Notes under the pieces: generated by a model
The model's database searches: none
What the model saw: the letters and a program-made list of their open reading frames with translations, nothing else
What the model was told of the DNA's origin: nothing
Position numbers and translations under genes: made by a program
Source: Limnanthes douglasii subsp. nivea
Lineage: Eukaryota; Streptophyta; Magnoliopsida; Brassicales; Limnanthaceae
DNA length: 64,000 nt
Direction of reading: 5' to 3'
Assembly: GCA_036936605.1 (NCBI GenBank)
Contig: JAUPFV010000003.1
Span: forward strand, 76,988,273-77,052,272
In this document: in pieces, positions 1 through 9,709 of the stretch
Layout: each line of letters opens with the position of its first letter
Numbering within the stretch: position 1 is the stretch's first letter

Positions 1-1270
1 AGGATGTTTCACCTGTACTTCAAAAATTTCTTCTTCTTTACCCATATTTAGTTGAATGGAGGGGCTTTCTAGCACATGGATCCATGGATATGACTCCGTA
101 TATGCTATGGTTGTCAATGAGTCTGCTAACTCATTTTCTGTCCGAGGTATATGTTCATAAGCAACACTTTTAAACTTGAGTGCTTCATTTTTAAGGAGGA
201 GTAAATATTTCACAAGCTGCTCCTTTTTAGCCTCAGACTGACCTTGGGCATGGTGGATAAGAAGCTGGGAGTCACTTAGTAGCCTGACCCTCTTAGCCCC
301 ACAGATGTAGGCCAACTTTAAACCAGCTATAGCCGCTTCGTACAGACTCATTATTGGATGCCCTGAAAGCAAAATATATAGCTTGGTACATTTTGTCACC
401 ATATGGGGAAGTCAAACACACCCCGGCACCACATCCCATAGTGCTAGATCCACCATCTGTTCGGACGACCCATACCTTTTTAAACCAGCTATAGCCGCTT
501 CGTACAGACTCATTATTAGATGCCCTGAAAGCAAAATATATAGCTTGGTACATTTTGTCACCATATGGGGAAGTCAAACACACCCCGACACCACATCCCA
601 TAGTGCTAGATCCACCATCTGTTCGGACGACCCATACCTTTTTATCTTTTATGTCAGTAGTCTGCTCTGAATCTCTGTCGGAGTGAAATTCAACCAAAAA
701 ATCAGCCACTGCTTGGGCCTTAACTACTGTTCGAGGAGCAAAATCTATGTCGAAATCCCCCAGCTCTACTGACCATTTAGTCATCCTGCTTGAAATGTCT
801 GCCTTTTTTAGGACGTTTTTCAAGGGAAAAGAAGTCCGGACGATGATAGGATGAGCCTGGAAATAAGGCCTCATTTTTCTTGCAGCTATTACTAGGGCCA
901 ATGCTAATTTCTCGAGTTTCAAGTAACGTCTTTCTGCATCTATCAAACTTTTGCTAATGTAGTACACCGGATGGGGATAACTATCCACTTCTCTTACCAA
1001 CACAGCACTAATGGCACAACTTGAAACTGAAAAATATACGAAGAGTTTCTCCCCATTAACTGGTTTAAATAAAGTTTTGGGGGAGGACAGGTGCTTCTTG
1101 ATCTCATTAAAAGCCTCATCGCATTGTGAGGTCCAATCGAATCCCTTTGCACCCTTCATGGTTTGGAAGAACGGGGCGCACCTGTCCGAAGACCTCGAGA
1201 TAAATCTGTTTAAAGCAGCTAATCTCCCCGTTAGTCGCTGTACTTCTTTAACATTTCGAGGAGGCTCCAT
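1..1270 (-). pseudogene. GypA pol: RT connection, RNase H and archaeal-like RNase H, broken
   Basis: The frame opening at 1270 begins with MEPPRNVKEVQRLTGR, the end of gypsy RT, and continues into the usual RNase H (HPVYYISKSLIDAERRYLKLEKLALAL). A linker leads to the second RNase H, which opens with WVVRTDGGSS. In the block after ASNNE the family normally reads YEALIAGLKLAYICGAK. Here these residues appear in another frame, so one base has been lost or two gained, and the original frame stops at 293. Downstream coding (LLSDSQLLIHHAQGQSE and onward) continues to base 1 in the shifted frame. The start of the second RNase H is tandemly duplicated (319-642). A TAG stop at 1271-1273 separates this part from RT. 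Confidence 0.85.
319..642. repeat. 162-bp tandem duplication in the GypA second RNase H
   Basis: Bases 319-480 and 481-642 are two copies of one 162-bp unit (54 codons) that differ at only two visible positions (attattgg versus attattag, ccggcacc versus ccgacacc). Each copy encodes the start of the archaeal-like RNase H from KKVWVVRTDGG to about SGYSWF. Both copies carry the same frameshift after NNES, so the duplication is younger than the frameshift. The unit is a multiple of three, so the frame stays open through both copies. Confidence 0.95.
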
Positions 1271-2206
1271 CTAGAATAGAGCATTAAGCTGGTCCGGATC
1301 GGGCTGTATCCCATGCTCACTTATAATATAGCCTAGAAACTTTCGGGACTGCACTCCGAACACACATTTTTCTGGGTTTAATTTTAAATTTACTTTTACC
1401 AAGTTGGCAAAAGTTTCTTGAAGGTCTGCCAAATGCAATTTCTTATCCACACTCTTCACCATCATGTCATCGATGTATACTTCCATATTCCTTCCAATCT
1501 GATCAGCAAAATCTTTGTTGACCAATCTCTGATAAGTAGCCCCAGCATTTTTCAACCTAAACGGCATTACCTTGTAGCAATGAAGACCCCTGTCAGTGAT
1601 AAATGTAGTATGATCTTGATCCTTTGGATCTACCTGGATCTGATTGTATCCGGAGAAGGCATCCATAAAGGATAGCAACTTGTTCCCAGAGGTGGAGTCT
1701 ACCAACTGATCAATCCGGGAGACTGGATACAAATCTTTTGGGCAAGCTTTATTGAGATCTGTGAAGTCAATGCACATGCGCCACTTGCCATTTTTCTTTT
1801 TTACCAGAACCGGATTGGCAGTCCACAAAGGATATTGAGACTCCTTGATATACCCCATCTTTGTGAGCCTGTCAACTTCTTGCACAATGACATCAACCTT
1901 TTCCTTAGAAAAAGCTCTTCTCTTTTGAACCACTGGTGCTATGTCTTTCCGGATAGACAGGTGATGTGATATTACTTCTGCTGGAACCCCGGTAACATCA
2001 GCATTGCACCAAGCAAAAACGTGCTGATGATTCTTCAAAAACTTTAACATTTCATTTTTCAAAACGGGTGGCATCTTAGACCCTATCTTGACACTTTTTC
2101 CGTCTTCTAAACAATGCGTCTCTACCTCCTCGACCGGTATCAACACTCCAGGGGTCTCTCTGGGGTCATCAATTTCACCCTCACCCCTAGAAAGCCCCTC
2201 AAACTG
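1271..2206 (-). pseudogene. GypA reverse transcriptase
   Basis: A Ty3/gypsy reverse transcriptase core. Counting from the methionine at 2146, VFAWCNADVTGVP lies near residues 43-55, KNGKWRMCIDFTDLNKACPK near 118-137, FMDAFSGYNQI at 160-170 and the catalytic YIDDMM box at 224-229; LNPEKCVFGVQSRKFLGYI follows. The usual MPFGLKNAGATYQ reads MPFRLKNAGATYQ, a Gly to Arg change at a conserved site. The frame is open upstream of the methionine back to a stop at 2207-2209. It ends at a TAG just before MEPPRNV, a single in-frame stop. The core itself is intact, but the ends are closed by stops. Confidence 0.9.
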
Positions 2207-3025
2207 CTATTGTTCGTTGATACGAACTGCCCCCAGTGTTCGGGGAGCCAGAGCTGTAGCATAACATTCTCTTGCAACCTTTTGACTGCTCCGGACGACT
2301 CCCACCTGTCCCTGAACAGCATATTTCAAGTACTGGTGGACTGTTGAAGCCACTGCATGCATCCTATAGAGCCAAGACCTCCCTAGAATAGAATTATAGC
2401 AAGTGAGACAATCCACCACGATAAAAAGTATCCTGAACATTTTCTTGAAATGGCCCTTGTCCAATAGAACTTCTTCTTCGAACTCTCCGATCAAATCTGC
2501 TGAGCTGCCAGTAAAGCCCACAATTGATTTGTCCGAACTCTGAATTACAGCTGGATTTTTCATTCTCTTGTACGTAGTTAAGAAAAGGATATTGGCTGAG
2601 CTTCTAGTATCCACCAGAATTCGTCTTATGTCATTGCCCCCAATAGATGCTCCTATGACAACAGCATCCTCATGAGGGCCAGCTATATCTCTTAAATCAT
2701 CTTCATAAAAAACAATGAAGAGGAATGGATTTGGTGACTGATAGGAAGTCATGCCTCCTTCTAGCTGGGTGGCTAAAGTATGAACGTTCCTCTTCCTCGA
2801 AGAAGCAGTAAGAGTTGTCATAGTATCCCCTCCGAAAATTGTAAGTGACTCAAAAAACTTAATGAGTCCGGAGACCATCCTAGAACATTCCTCAATTGCA
2901 CCCACTCTGTTTCGAGTTGGATCAGGATCCAAGTACTCAGATTCCACATCAAACCTTTCAATTATAACCATGGCTCCTTCCGGAGCAGTATTACTTGGAC
3001 CAACCCGGTGAGTGTTGTTAGGCAT
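2207..3025 (-). pseudogene. GypA protease region, catalytic DTG changed to DTR
   Basis: The C-terminal part of gag-pro. After MPNNTHRVGPSN comes the linker VIIERFDVESEYLDPDPTRN, then the aspartic protease core: DLRDIAGPHEDAVVIGASIG followed by RRILVDTRSSANILF. The catalytic DTG/S signature is DTR, which should abolish activity; GypD has an intact DTGSS at the same place. The C-terminal flap and ILGRSWLYRMHAVAS are recognisable. The frame ends at TAG (2207-2209) after RINEQ, 17 codons past the conserved ECY. The same stop position recurs in GypD and GypC (see findings). It is joined to gag only by a frameshift at about 3050. Confidence 0.85.
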
Positions 3026-3026
3026 G

Positions 3027-4542
3027 TTACCTCCTCTTCTTTTGACATAAGCCCCCCAGCTTTCCCCTTTCGATCAAGTTTTGAACCTTCAAAGCTATAC
3101 AATCATCAGTGGTATGGCCAGTGTCATTGTAATACTGGCAGAAAGAGTTATTGCGATGCTCTCTGGGAGATTGCAGTGTGGCTGGTCTTCTATAGTGCAC
3201 CTCCTCCTTTGTTTTATCATAAATGGTGGCCACACTTTCTTTTAATTCTGCGAACCACTCCGGTTGGACCCATGGCCCTCTCTTGTTTCTGGATTGCTGA
3301 CTCTGAGCAGGAGCAGCTAGCTGAGATAGAGCTTTGGACCTACCATGCCCTTGTCCGGTTTCCCTTGCCTTGTTCCCGGACTGATTCTGATTGGGATTTG
3401 GTGCCACTGGGGCAGACTTCACTTGCCTGTGTACCTTTGTTTTCTTTGTTTCGTCTACGTTAATCTGTTTTCCAACTTGATTCAGCAACCCTCCCCAGGT
3501 CATGGCCTTCTTTCTGGTCACTGAATCAGCCAAATTGCCAGGATTCCAGCCCTGTCTTAAGGATGCTATTGCCACTTGCTCGAAGCAATCAGCCAACTCA
3601 TTCTTTGTGTTCACAAAACGACTTATATATGCTTTTAAGGACTCGTTTGGTTCCTGAGCACAATGGATTATTGTGTCTCTGTTGCCCTTTAGCTCTTTAC
3701 TTCCAATGAACTGCCTTCGAAAGGCCACCCAAAAAGTATCGAAATTCTTGATACAGCCTTGTGGTAGACTGTTATACCATTTCAGAGCACTCCCCGTAAA
3801 AGACTGGGAGAATGCTCTACAAAGTAGCTTATCATCGTCATTAAATTTCATCATAAAGTTCTTGAATTGCTCTAAGTGGTTTCCGGATGAGTACTGCCAT
3901 CGTACTTTTCCATTTTGGTGTTGTCAAACCTCTTAGGGAGGTTTCCGGATAGAATTTGGAAGATAATGGAGATTACCTCCAATTTCTACCACGACTGAAC
4001 ACAGTATCCTCATTGGGAGTTGCAAAGATACCTAGTTCATCGTGAAAAGCAAAAAGATCCATCAGCATCCGGTCCACATGCCTCCGGCTATGAGATGACC
4101 CTTTACCAATATTCCTCTTCATCCTCCCATGCCTATCTCTTTTTCTCGAATATTTTTTAATCTGCTGTTGCTTCTTTTTAGTTCAACCCTCGTCGCTGCT
4201 AGAGGATAAGGATTCTTCAACGACCTCATCGTCCGAAGAGCTATCAGAAGATTTTGAGCTTGAGTCAGAGCTCTCCACTGGCTTAGACTGGTGATACTTT
4301 TTGGAGCTGGCATGAGTCTTTTTGGTACTCACATGAGTCTTTGAAGGCTCATGCTTTCTGGGGTTATCGGTGTGATGGGCAACTGATGCTTTGGATTTTT
4401 CTTTCATGCCCATCCTAGCCTATTCTGCCTTCAGGGCTTCTATTTCACCCTTCAGCTTATTGCGCTCTTCGATGGTGTATTCATCGTTTTCACCCACCAC
4501 TTCGAGCAGAGCTGGTGGTACTCCTGGGGCATCCGGATCCAT
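3027..4542 (-). pseudogene. GypA gag (nucleocapsid/capsid), frameshifted
   Basis: The likely gag start is the ATG at 4542-4540 (MDPDAPGVPPALLEVVGEND), soon after the primer-binding region. The N-terminal part is basic and Ser-rich. A stop near 4423 (EALKAE*ARMGM) and shifts near 4180-4320 break it. The retrotransposon gag core is clear in 3027-3854: LLCRAFSQSFTGSALKWYNS, FDTFWVAFRRQF, then VTRKKAMTWGGLLNQVGK. A zinc knuckle follows near 3110-3150 (FCQYYNDTGHTTDDC). A run of six C at about 3053-3058, against three in GypD, explains the frameshift that separates gag from protease. Confidence 0.85.
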
Positions 4543-4589
4543 TCAGACAGACTTTTCTTGCTGGTTATGAATGCTTGATTCAGGCACCT

Positions 4590-4614
4590 TCTTCTCCCAC
4601 TGTGGTCGGCAATT
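4590..4614 (-). other. GypA primer-binding-site region
   Basis: On the minus strand, AATTGCCGACCACAGTGGGA directly follows the 3' end of the LTR (ACCA). GypD has AATTGGCGAACACAGTGGGA and GypF AATTGGCGATTATAGTGGGA at the same place. This is where the tRNA primer should pair; I have not assigned the tRNA. Confidence 0.65.
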
Positions 4615-5023
4615 TGGTAAGGATAGTTATCGCCTGAGGGTAGGCTTGTAATTTGTTTGGTGTTTTAAAGAAGTATGTGGGTGTTTAATATTTAGAGTAG
4701 AGAGTAGAGGGAGAATTAAGCTGGCTGGTTGCAGTTAATTTTCATTACCCACATTTAATGCAGGTGGTTGGGTATTTATACCCTTACATTTTGGGCCCTT
4801 ATGGGCTTTCGGGTCATGTTTAATGGACCCGGGTCATGTTTAAAGACCCATGAGCTCTAAGTAGGAGAGCAAGTAGCTTAGTCAAGAAGTTTTTAGGTTT
4901 TTTAGTACTTTTATCATAGTTCGAACAGTCCCATTAGCTAGGTGTTCGAAGTGGTCTGTCCGGTCCGGAGAGCTAGGTCCGATCTGTCCCTGTCCGGGGA
5001 GTAAGCAGAATTCGGACTCATCA
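4615..5023 (-). repeat. GypA 5' LTR (409 bp)
   Basis: On the minus strand it runs TGATGAGTCCGAATTC to GGATAGTTATCG-like sequence ending CCTTACCA. The boundaries come from comparison with the solo LTR at 31908-32315, which has target-site duplications and the same termini. TATA-like sequence (plus strand gggtatttataccc, near 4768-4782) occurs mid-LTR and is a plausible promoter. Confidence 0.88.
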
Positions 5024-5028
5024 ATAAT

Positions 5029-5377
5029 CAACCATTATGAGGAAAGCGCTAATGATGAAAAGCGGGTCTTAGCTTTGGATCTAATAAAGGAAAAGCAGGC
5101 CAAGGTTCACTTGAGTTCCTTGCATTATCAGACCCTGATGAGAAGCAGGTACACTTCAAAAGTTTGAAGAAGGGACTTCAAGGTTGGGGAAAAAGTCCTG
5201 CAAAACGTTTTCCTCTACACAAAAGACAAGCATCTTGGGAAGTTGGCACCCAATTGGGAAGGACCATACCAAGTGATAGAAAAAGTAAAGTCAGGAACTT
5301 ATCGGTTGCAGGATAAATTCGGTCGACCTCTACGTCTCCTCTGGAATATCAAACGCCTTAAATTTTATTTAGAATGA
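5029..5377 (+). pseudogene. GypB integrase C-terminal end
   Basis: The plus strand encodes the end of a gypsy integrase: about 30 codons of helical linker (EKQAKVHLSSLHYQ), then the C-terminal fold LAPNWEGPYQVIEKVKSGTY followed by RLQDKFGRPL and a TGA at 5375-5377. One stop near 5166 breaks the linker. The start of the integrase is cut off by GypA. The homologous ends in the four array units (for example 35850-36060, minus strand) align well, so GypB and GypC belong to the same broad lineage. Confidence 0.85.
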
Positions 5378-5544
5378 TTTTTAATTTTTACCGTTTTCTT
5401 TCAATTTTATTGTAATACAACTTTAGTCGGGGACACACTCTTTCCTACCCAAGTGGCGCGGAGGTGTTTTAATGAGGTGTCTATCTAAACCCACCCGTTT
5501 AGTAAATTCTTAGAGCCTTAACACAAGTTTACTTTTTTATATCG

Positions 5545-5880
5545 TCAAACCTATTAAAAGGGGTTTCAACATAAAATTTGATCAACAACGTTGAACCCAT
5601 TAAAGGATTTTTCAACATTAAAGTTGATCAACACATTCGATCCTATTAAAATGTTTTTCAACAATAAAGTTGATCAACAACTTCGAACCCATGAAAGGTT
5701 TTTTCAACATTAAAGTTTATCAACACATTCGAACCTATTAAATGGTTTTTCAACATTAAAATTGATCAACGCATTGGAACCTAATAAGGTTTTTTCAACT
5801 TCAACATTGATCAACAAAGTCGAGCCTATTACAAGGCTTTTTTCAGCTAAAATTTGATCTACAAATTCAAGCATAGTAAA
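5545..5880. repeat. 46-bp minisatellite after GypB pol (about 7 copies)
   Basis: The motif ttgatcaac recurs at about 5578, 5624, 5670, 5717 (altered), 5762, 5808 and 5855, giving a 46-bp period. Each unit reads roughly tcaacattaaagttgatcaa then cacattcgaacctatta. It lies between pol and the antisense gene. The array units of GypC have a related repeat of about 50 bp in the matching place. Confidence 0.88.
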
Positions 5881-5987
5881 ATCCATTAACTTTGGCATCG
5901 AAGATTGATCACTTTCGATTGTAAAAATGGGGTAGGATGTCAAACGGAGTACAAAAAAACAGATGCAGATGAAAGTTCACAAAAAAT

Positions 5988-6055
5988 AACCAAGATAAGT
6001 CTTAACTGGTAAACAATAAACAACCAAGATAAGTCTTAACTGGTAAACAAAAAAC
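5988..6055. repeat. 34-bp direct tandem repeat
   Basis: Two adjacent copies (5988-6021 and 6022-6055) of a unit starting aaccaagataagtcttaact. It lies just downstream of the 3' end of the GypB antisense gene. Confidence 0.9.
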
Positions 6056-6099
6056 AACACAAACAAACAGATCCGAGCTGCAGATTTCAAGCATCAGAG

Positions 6100-9054
6100 G
6101 AGTCTTCAGATGGTTTGGTGTATTCAAGTTCAGGGTCGGTACAATCAACGCCTTCAGGATGGTCTTCATTGGGTACGTCTAACCACATTGACCCAAGCGA
6201 CATTCGAGGCCACTGAGCATAAAAATTCAGAACATAGCATGGCCCTTACGTCAACGACTTCTTTTTCCATAAAATTTTTGCACTTGGCGGCAAAGAGACG
6301 ATTTTATTCCTTACTCCTATCAAGGGTCATTTGGAGCTCGTGAATTTCCTTAGCCATTTTCGTTGATCGCAAGCAAAAGTAACCATTTTAAAGCTTCTGG
6401 GCAACCAATTCTTTGACAGCTTTGGTGCGGTCTTCATTGGCTTGGGAGACAGATTTTTCCCAGTCTCTCTCTTTCGCGTCAAAAGCCTGAATCTTAACTT
6501 TAGGAGTGTCAGCTCGTTGGATGGCAAGATCAACTAAGTCTTTTGATTCTTTGGCCTTAGATGAAATGCTTCTTTTGAGCTCGCCAACCTATGATCGTGC
6601 TGGGCCAATATAGCAAGATCACCCGAGTGGTCTGATACTTTGTTTTTACCTCTGTAATGCATTTCCTCCGATCATTTTCCTCCTATACAAGCTTCGATAG
6701 GTGTAGACAACTTTGCACCACCAAATTGTTCGAACATGGTGGGAATGGTGATCTGTTTAGCGGTTAGGTCGACATGCACTTCATTTATAACAGTTTTCCC
6801 TTTGGACTTCTTGTTTAATGTAGGGTAGTCTTCTTCAGTTGCGGCGTTCTTTTTCCTTTTGTCACCATGAAGTTTCTGTCCCCCTTTAACAGTGGCAGGA
6901 GATTTATCCCCACTTACGATCGGGTCCCTAAGAATGGCAGTGGTCTATGGTTCTGAGGGAGGTACTTCAATAGGTTTGTCTATGGCGTCACCATGTTCAT
7001 TTTCCAGATTGGACAACTCCTTTGATTTCACACATTTGTTGGGCGTCTGATCTCTTTTAGGAAAAAATACTTCAAAGTCTGGGGCTTCAAGTCTCTTTAC
7101 GAAGTCAACAACATCAGGAGGAGTCCGTAGCTTCGATGATTAGAATATCGTTGGAGCAACGTCAAAGGTTGATGTTGATAAGATTGGTGTTCTTAGAGCA
7201 TCGACGAAATTGTTGGCCCCAATTCTTCTTAGAAAATGCTCGAAGTTTGGAAAAAATTGTCGAGGCTTCCTTGTAGTGGGCTTTCTTCAACTCTTGAATG
7301 GTTACCTCGCAAGTTGAAGGTTGAAGGCCGTTAAAAGAAGTGTATTAAGTACATACCTTCCGGAGTCCATTTGTATGGGAAACGCCTAGGACTTTCTTTG
7401 CTTTAGGGTCCGTCATTTTCCCAAGTGCCGCTAATAAAGACAAATCAGTATTTCTATGATCTACCAGCCTCTAGCAAGTTGTTTACTATCTTCTTCGGGT
7501 CAGAAAGGGAAGATTAAAAGAAGGGCAGCTTCAGATATTTTGACAGCCCAGATATTCCTATGTATTTCTCCATGGAGATCGGGATCCAGGACAGTCGAGA
7601 AGCCATTATGGTAGACATTAAAGTACACCAAACATTAAGAGCTAATTGGGTCGGGCATATCTCGAGGATCTCGAAGTATCTGAAGATTTTGGGATAACGG
7701 GAAGTCGTAGACCCCAATTGAAGAGCTCGATGAAAAATACTACTTCTCGAGCTTGTATGGACAAGGGAGTCTCACCAGGTTTTAGAAAGCGAACATTGGC
7801 ACAATCATGAATTCCCCAGATTTTCTTCAAACTGGCTTCCTCGTCGGGAGAGTAGTACAAGTATTTCCCATTAAAAAGAGACAAAATATGCTCGTTGGTC
7901 AGGCGAATATTTTAGCCTGTCAAAACACCGACGGTTTTAGGAGGCAACGACTCTCTTTCAGCGTCACCAGCTACATGAGTATTTTGAGTCTCTAGATTTG
8001 TTGGAGCATCTAGTTCAGTGTTTTTCGTCTCCAACTCTTGCTGGCACAGGTGCCAGGATAAGCGTATCTTCGGCTTTTGCCGATGCAGATGACTTTGAGG
8101 GGTTTTGGCTAGTCTTCTCGGCGGTCTTACCTTCGACCTTCGTCGATATAGAAGCATTGGTGGAAGGCTTACGAGTGACTTTTTCAGTAGCTTTGTCATC
8201 AACCCTTGTCAACGCGGATACATTTGATGAAGGTTTATGTGTAGTTTTTTCAGTGGGTTCATCCTCGACCTTTGTCGATGCAGCTACCTTAGTGGAAGTT
8301 TTATGGGTAGTCTTCTCATCAGGCTTATCTTCAACCCTGACCGACGCAAAGGCTTTGGAGGATTTAAGAGTTGGTTTCTCAGCCTAGGCATTTTTCACTC
8401 CCTTAGGCAGGGTTTTATCAGCAAACGTCAATCCATGGGAAGATGAGTTGCGAGAACTACACTTGATCTGCTATTGACTCGAGCATGGCCAGGCGTTGGG
8501 ACCCCAGTATTTTTGGAAGCAGCTTCTTCGCGTTTTCTTCTCTCCTCATCTTGTTGGACCAACCACTTAGGAGTAGTCCCAATATTATGGTTGGTTCGAT
8601 ATCCTATAATAGTTGGAGTCAGTTGATAATATTCTGGAGGGGTAGATGAAGAGCTAGAGTCACCCATAGTCAAAAATAGAGTTTTGGGTCGGTCGATGGT
8701 ATCCCGAGGCTTTGAAGGAGCGGGATGATTTTTAGCGTCAGACTATCTGGCTGATAATGGAGAAGAATGAGCAACAATGTTGGGTTTTTTTGACGAATAG
8801 GCCCTTAGGATGGTCTGAAGGTTTGCGTTAACTGAGGGTGTTGATGGGCCCGTGTTTTGGGGTTTTGGAAAGATCAACGGGTCTGAGGTAAGTAGTGATA
8901 TAGGACCCTTATGAATTAACCCAGCGGCTCGATATTCTTTTTCTCTGTCGTTGATGCTAAGGTAGTCGATGAAACCAAAGACTGGCTTCTCATGATGATC
9001 GGTTTTCTTCTTGGGCTTCTTTTGAGATTGAGGAATTCTCATAAACCAAATCAA
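6100..9054 (-). pseudogene. GypB antisense gene: putative gypsy-type transposon protein with coiled-coil end, broken
   Basis: A degraded gene on the strand opposite to GypB. Its N-terminal part starts near 9054 (MIWFMRIPQSQKKPKKK) and runs through a Ser/Pro-rich stretch (8428-8673) and a repeat of 22-residue units (8060-8380). The part at 7514-7884 (SPDEEASLKKIWGIHDCANV, VVFFIELFNWGLRLPVIP, then in a second frame EICPTQLALNVWCTLMS) resembles the Pfam family named putative gypsy type transposon (PF04195). The C-terminal part (6330-6560) is charged and coil-like (FDAKERDWEKSVSQANEDRT in one frame). Several frameshifts and stops are visible. The related gene in GypE has the same order: conserved domain first, coiled coil last. 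The function of this family is not known to me. Confidence 0.65.
8060..8380 (-). repeat. Five 22-codon repeats in the GypB antisense gene
   Basis: The anchor cgatgcag-like sequence occurs at 8081, 8144, 8210, 8276 and 8342, giving periods of 63, 66, 66 and 66 bp. On the minus strand each unit reads approximately xVEDKxxEKTTHKxSTxxxA, a hydrophilic Lys/Glu/Ser/Thr repeat. All periods are multiples of three, so the repeats grew while the frame was coding. Confidence 0.85.
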
Positions 9055-9136
9055 AATTTCTCTCTCTAGGAAGTGCGGAGAAACAAGATTTTATCTCTCT
9101 AAAACTTAGATAAAATGTGAGAATGAAGAAATTGAA

Positions 9137-9146
9137 CTATTTATAG
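9137..9146 (-). promoter_or_regulatory. Candidate TATA box of the GypB antisense gene
   Basis: The minus strand reads CTATAAATAG, about 80 bp upstream of the start at 9054, followed by an AG-rich leader (agagagataaaatcttg). It is a good match to a plant TATA box at a sensible distance. Confidence 0.5.
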
Positions 9147-9374
9147 TCAATTAAGCGTGGCAAAGGTCTGCTCCACGGAGAAGCGCAATCGAAAAGAGCG
9201 TCGGGAATATCAAGAGTCGCTTAACCAAAATGCTAGTTAGAATATAACCTAGTTATCGCAAGACATGTGTCCATCCGGGCGGTTACAACAGACCTAGGGG
9301 CTAGGCTTATGATGCGCGTGTGAGGCAGCTCAACAGGTTAGAGTTACGAATATAAGCGACGGATTGACGAATGA

Positions 9375-9403
9375 CACGTGGGCAAGCTGAATAGGGACAC
9401 GTG
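9375..9403. promoter_or_regulatory. Two G-box/ABRE motifs upstream of the antisense gene
   Basis: CACGTG occurs at 9375-9380 and 9398-9403, both in the context gacacgtgg, about 230 bp upstream of the TATA-like box. G-boxes of this form bind bZIP and bHLH factors in plants. ACGTG-type sites also lie upstream of the GypF and GypE antisense genes. Confidence 0.45.
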
Positions 9404-9709
9404 GACGGATCAACAAACAGGTTCTAGAGGATAGTGTAATGGGCCTTTGAAAAATTTGCTTGACCCAAGGCCCACAAGAGATGGGCCAAAGAGGTCAGAT
9501 CCAGCCCCGATTACATCCAACACACCCTAGCATAATAAAACAAGAGGTCGGCTCTTAGCAAGTCAGTCATGGAGGATCAACCTTCTGAACCAACAATGAG
9601 GGGTCGGCAAACAACGCACGAATAATAGCGTCGATACTGAGGGGGTCGACAGAAATAAGCCAACACATAAGCTCGACCAGAGGGTTCAACATTCAAGTAG
9701 GGGGATACT

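Larger units (their letters stand above)
1..5023 (-). mobile_element. GypA: Tat-type Ty3/gypsy retrotransposon, 3' part outside the window
   Basis: Read on the minus strand, the order is 5' LTR (4615-5023), primer-binding region, gag, protease, reverse transcriptase, RNase H and a second archaeal-like RNase H that runs off the left edge. The second RNase H is characteristic of the Tat lineage. Integrase and 3' LTR are not in the window. The element is dead: gag and RNase H are frameshifted, stops interrupt gag, the pro/RT junction and the RT/RNase H junction, and the protease motif is DTR instead of DTG. It lies inside the integrase gene of GypB; the five bases after its right end (5024-5028, ataat) should be one target-site copy, but the partner is off the left edge. 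GypD is a close relative. Confidence 0.9.

Noticed and set aside
1271..2206. Integrated pararetrovirus (caulimovirid) RT
   Set aside because: LTRs, a gag core of the retrotransposon type, a second RNase H and an integrase in the family place it in Ty3/gypsy Tat.
7998..8387. 129-residue plus-strand frame with repeats
   Set aside because: It is the shadow of the 22-codon repeats coded on the minus strand, where the flanking domains make sense.
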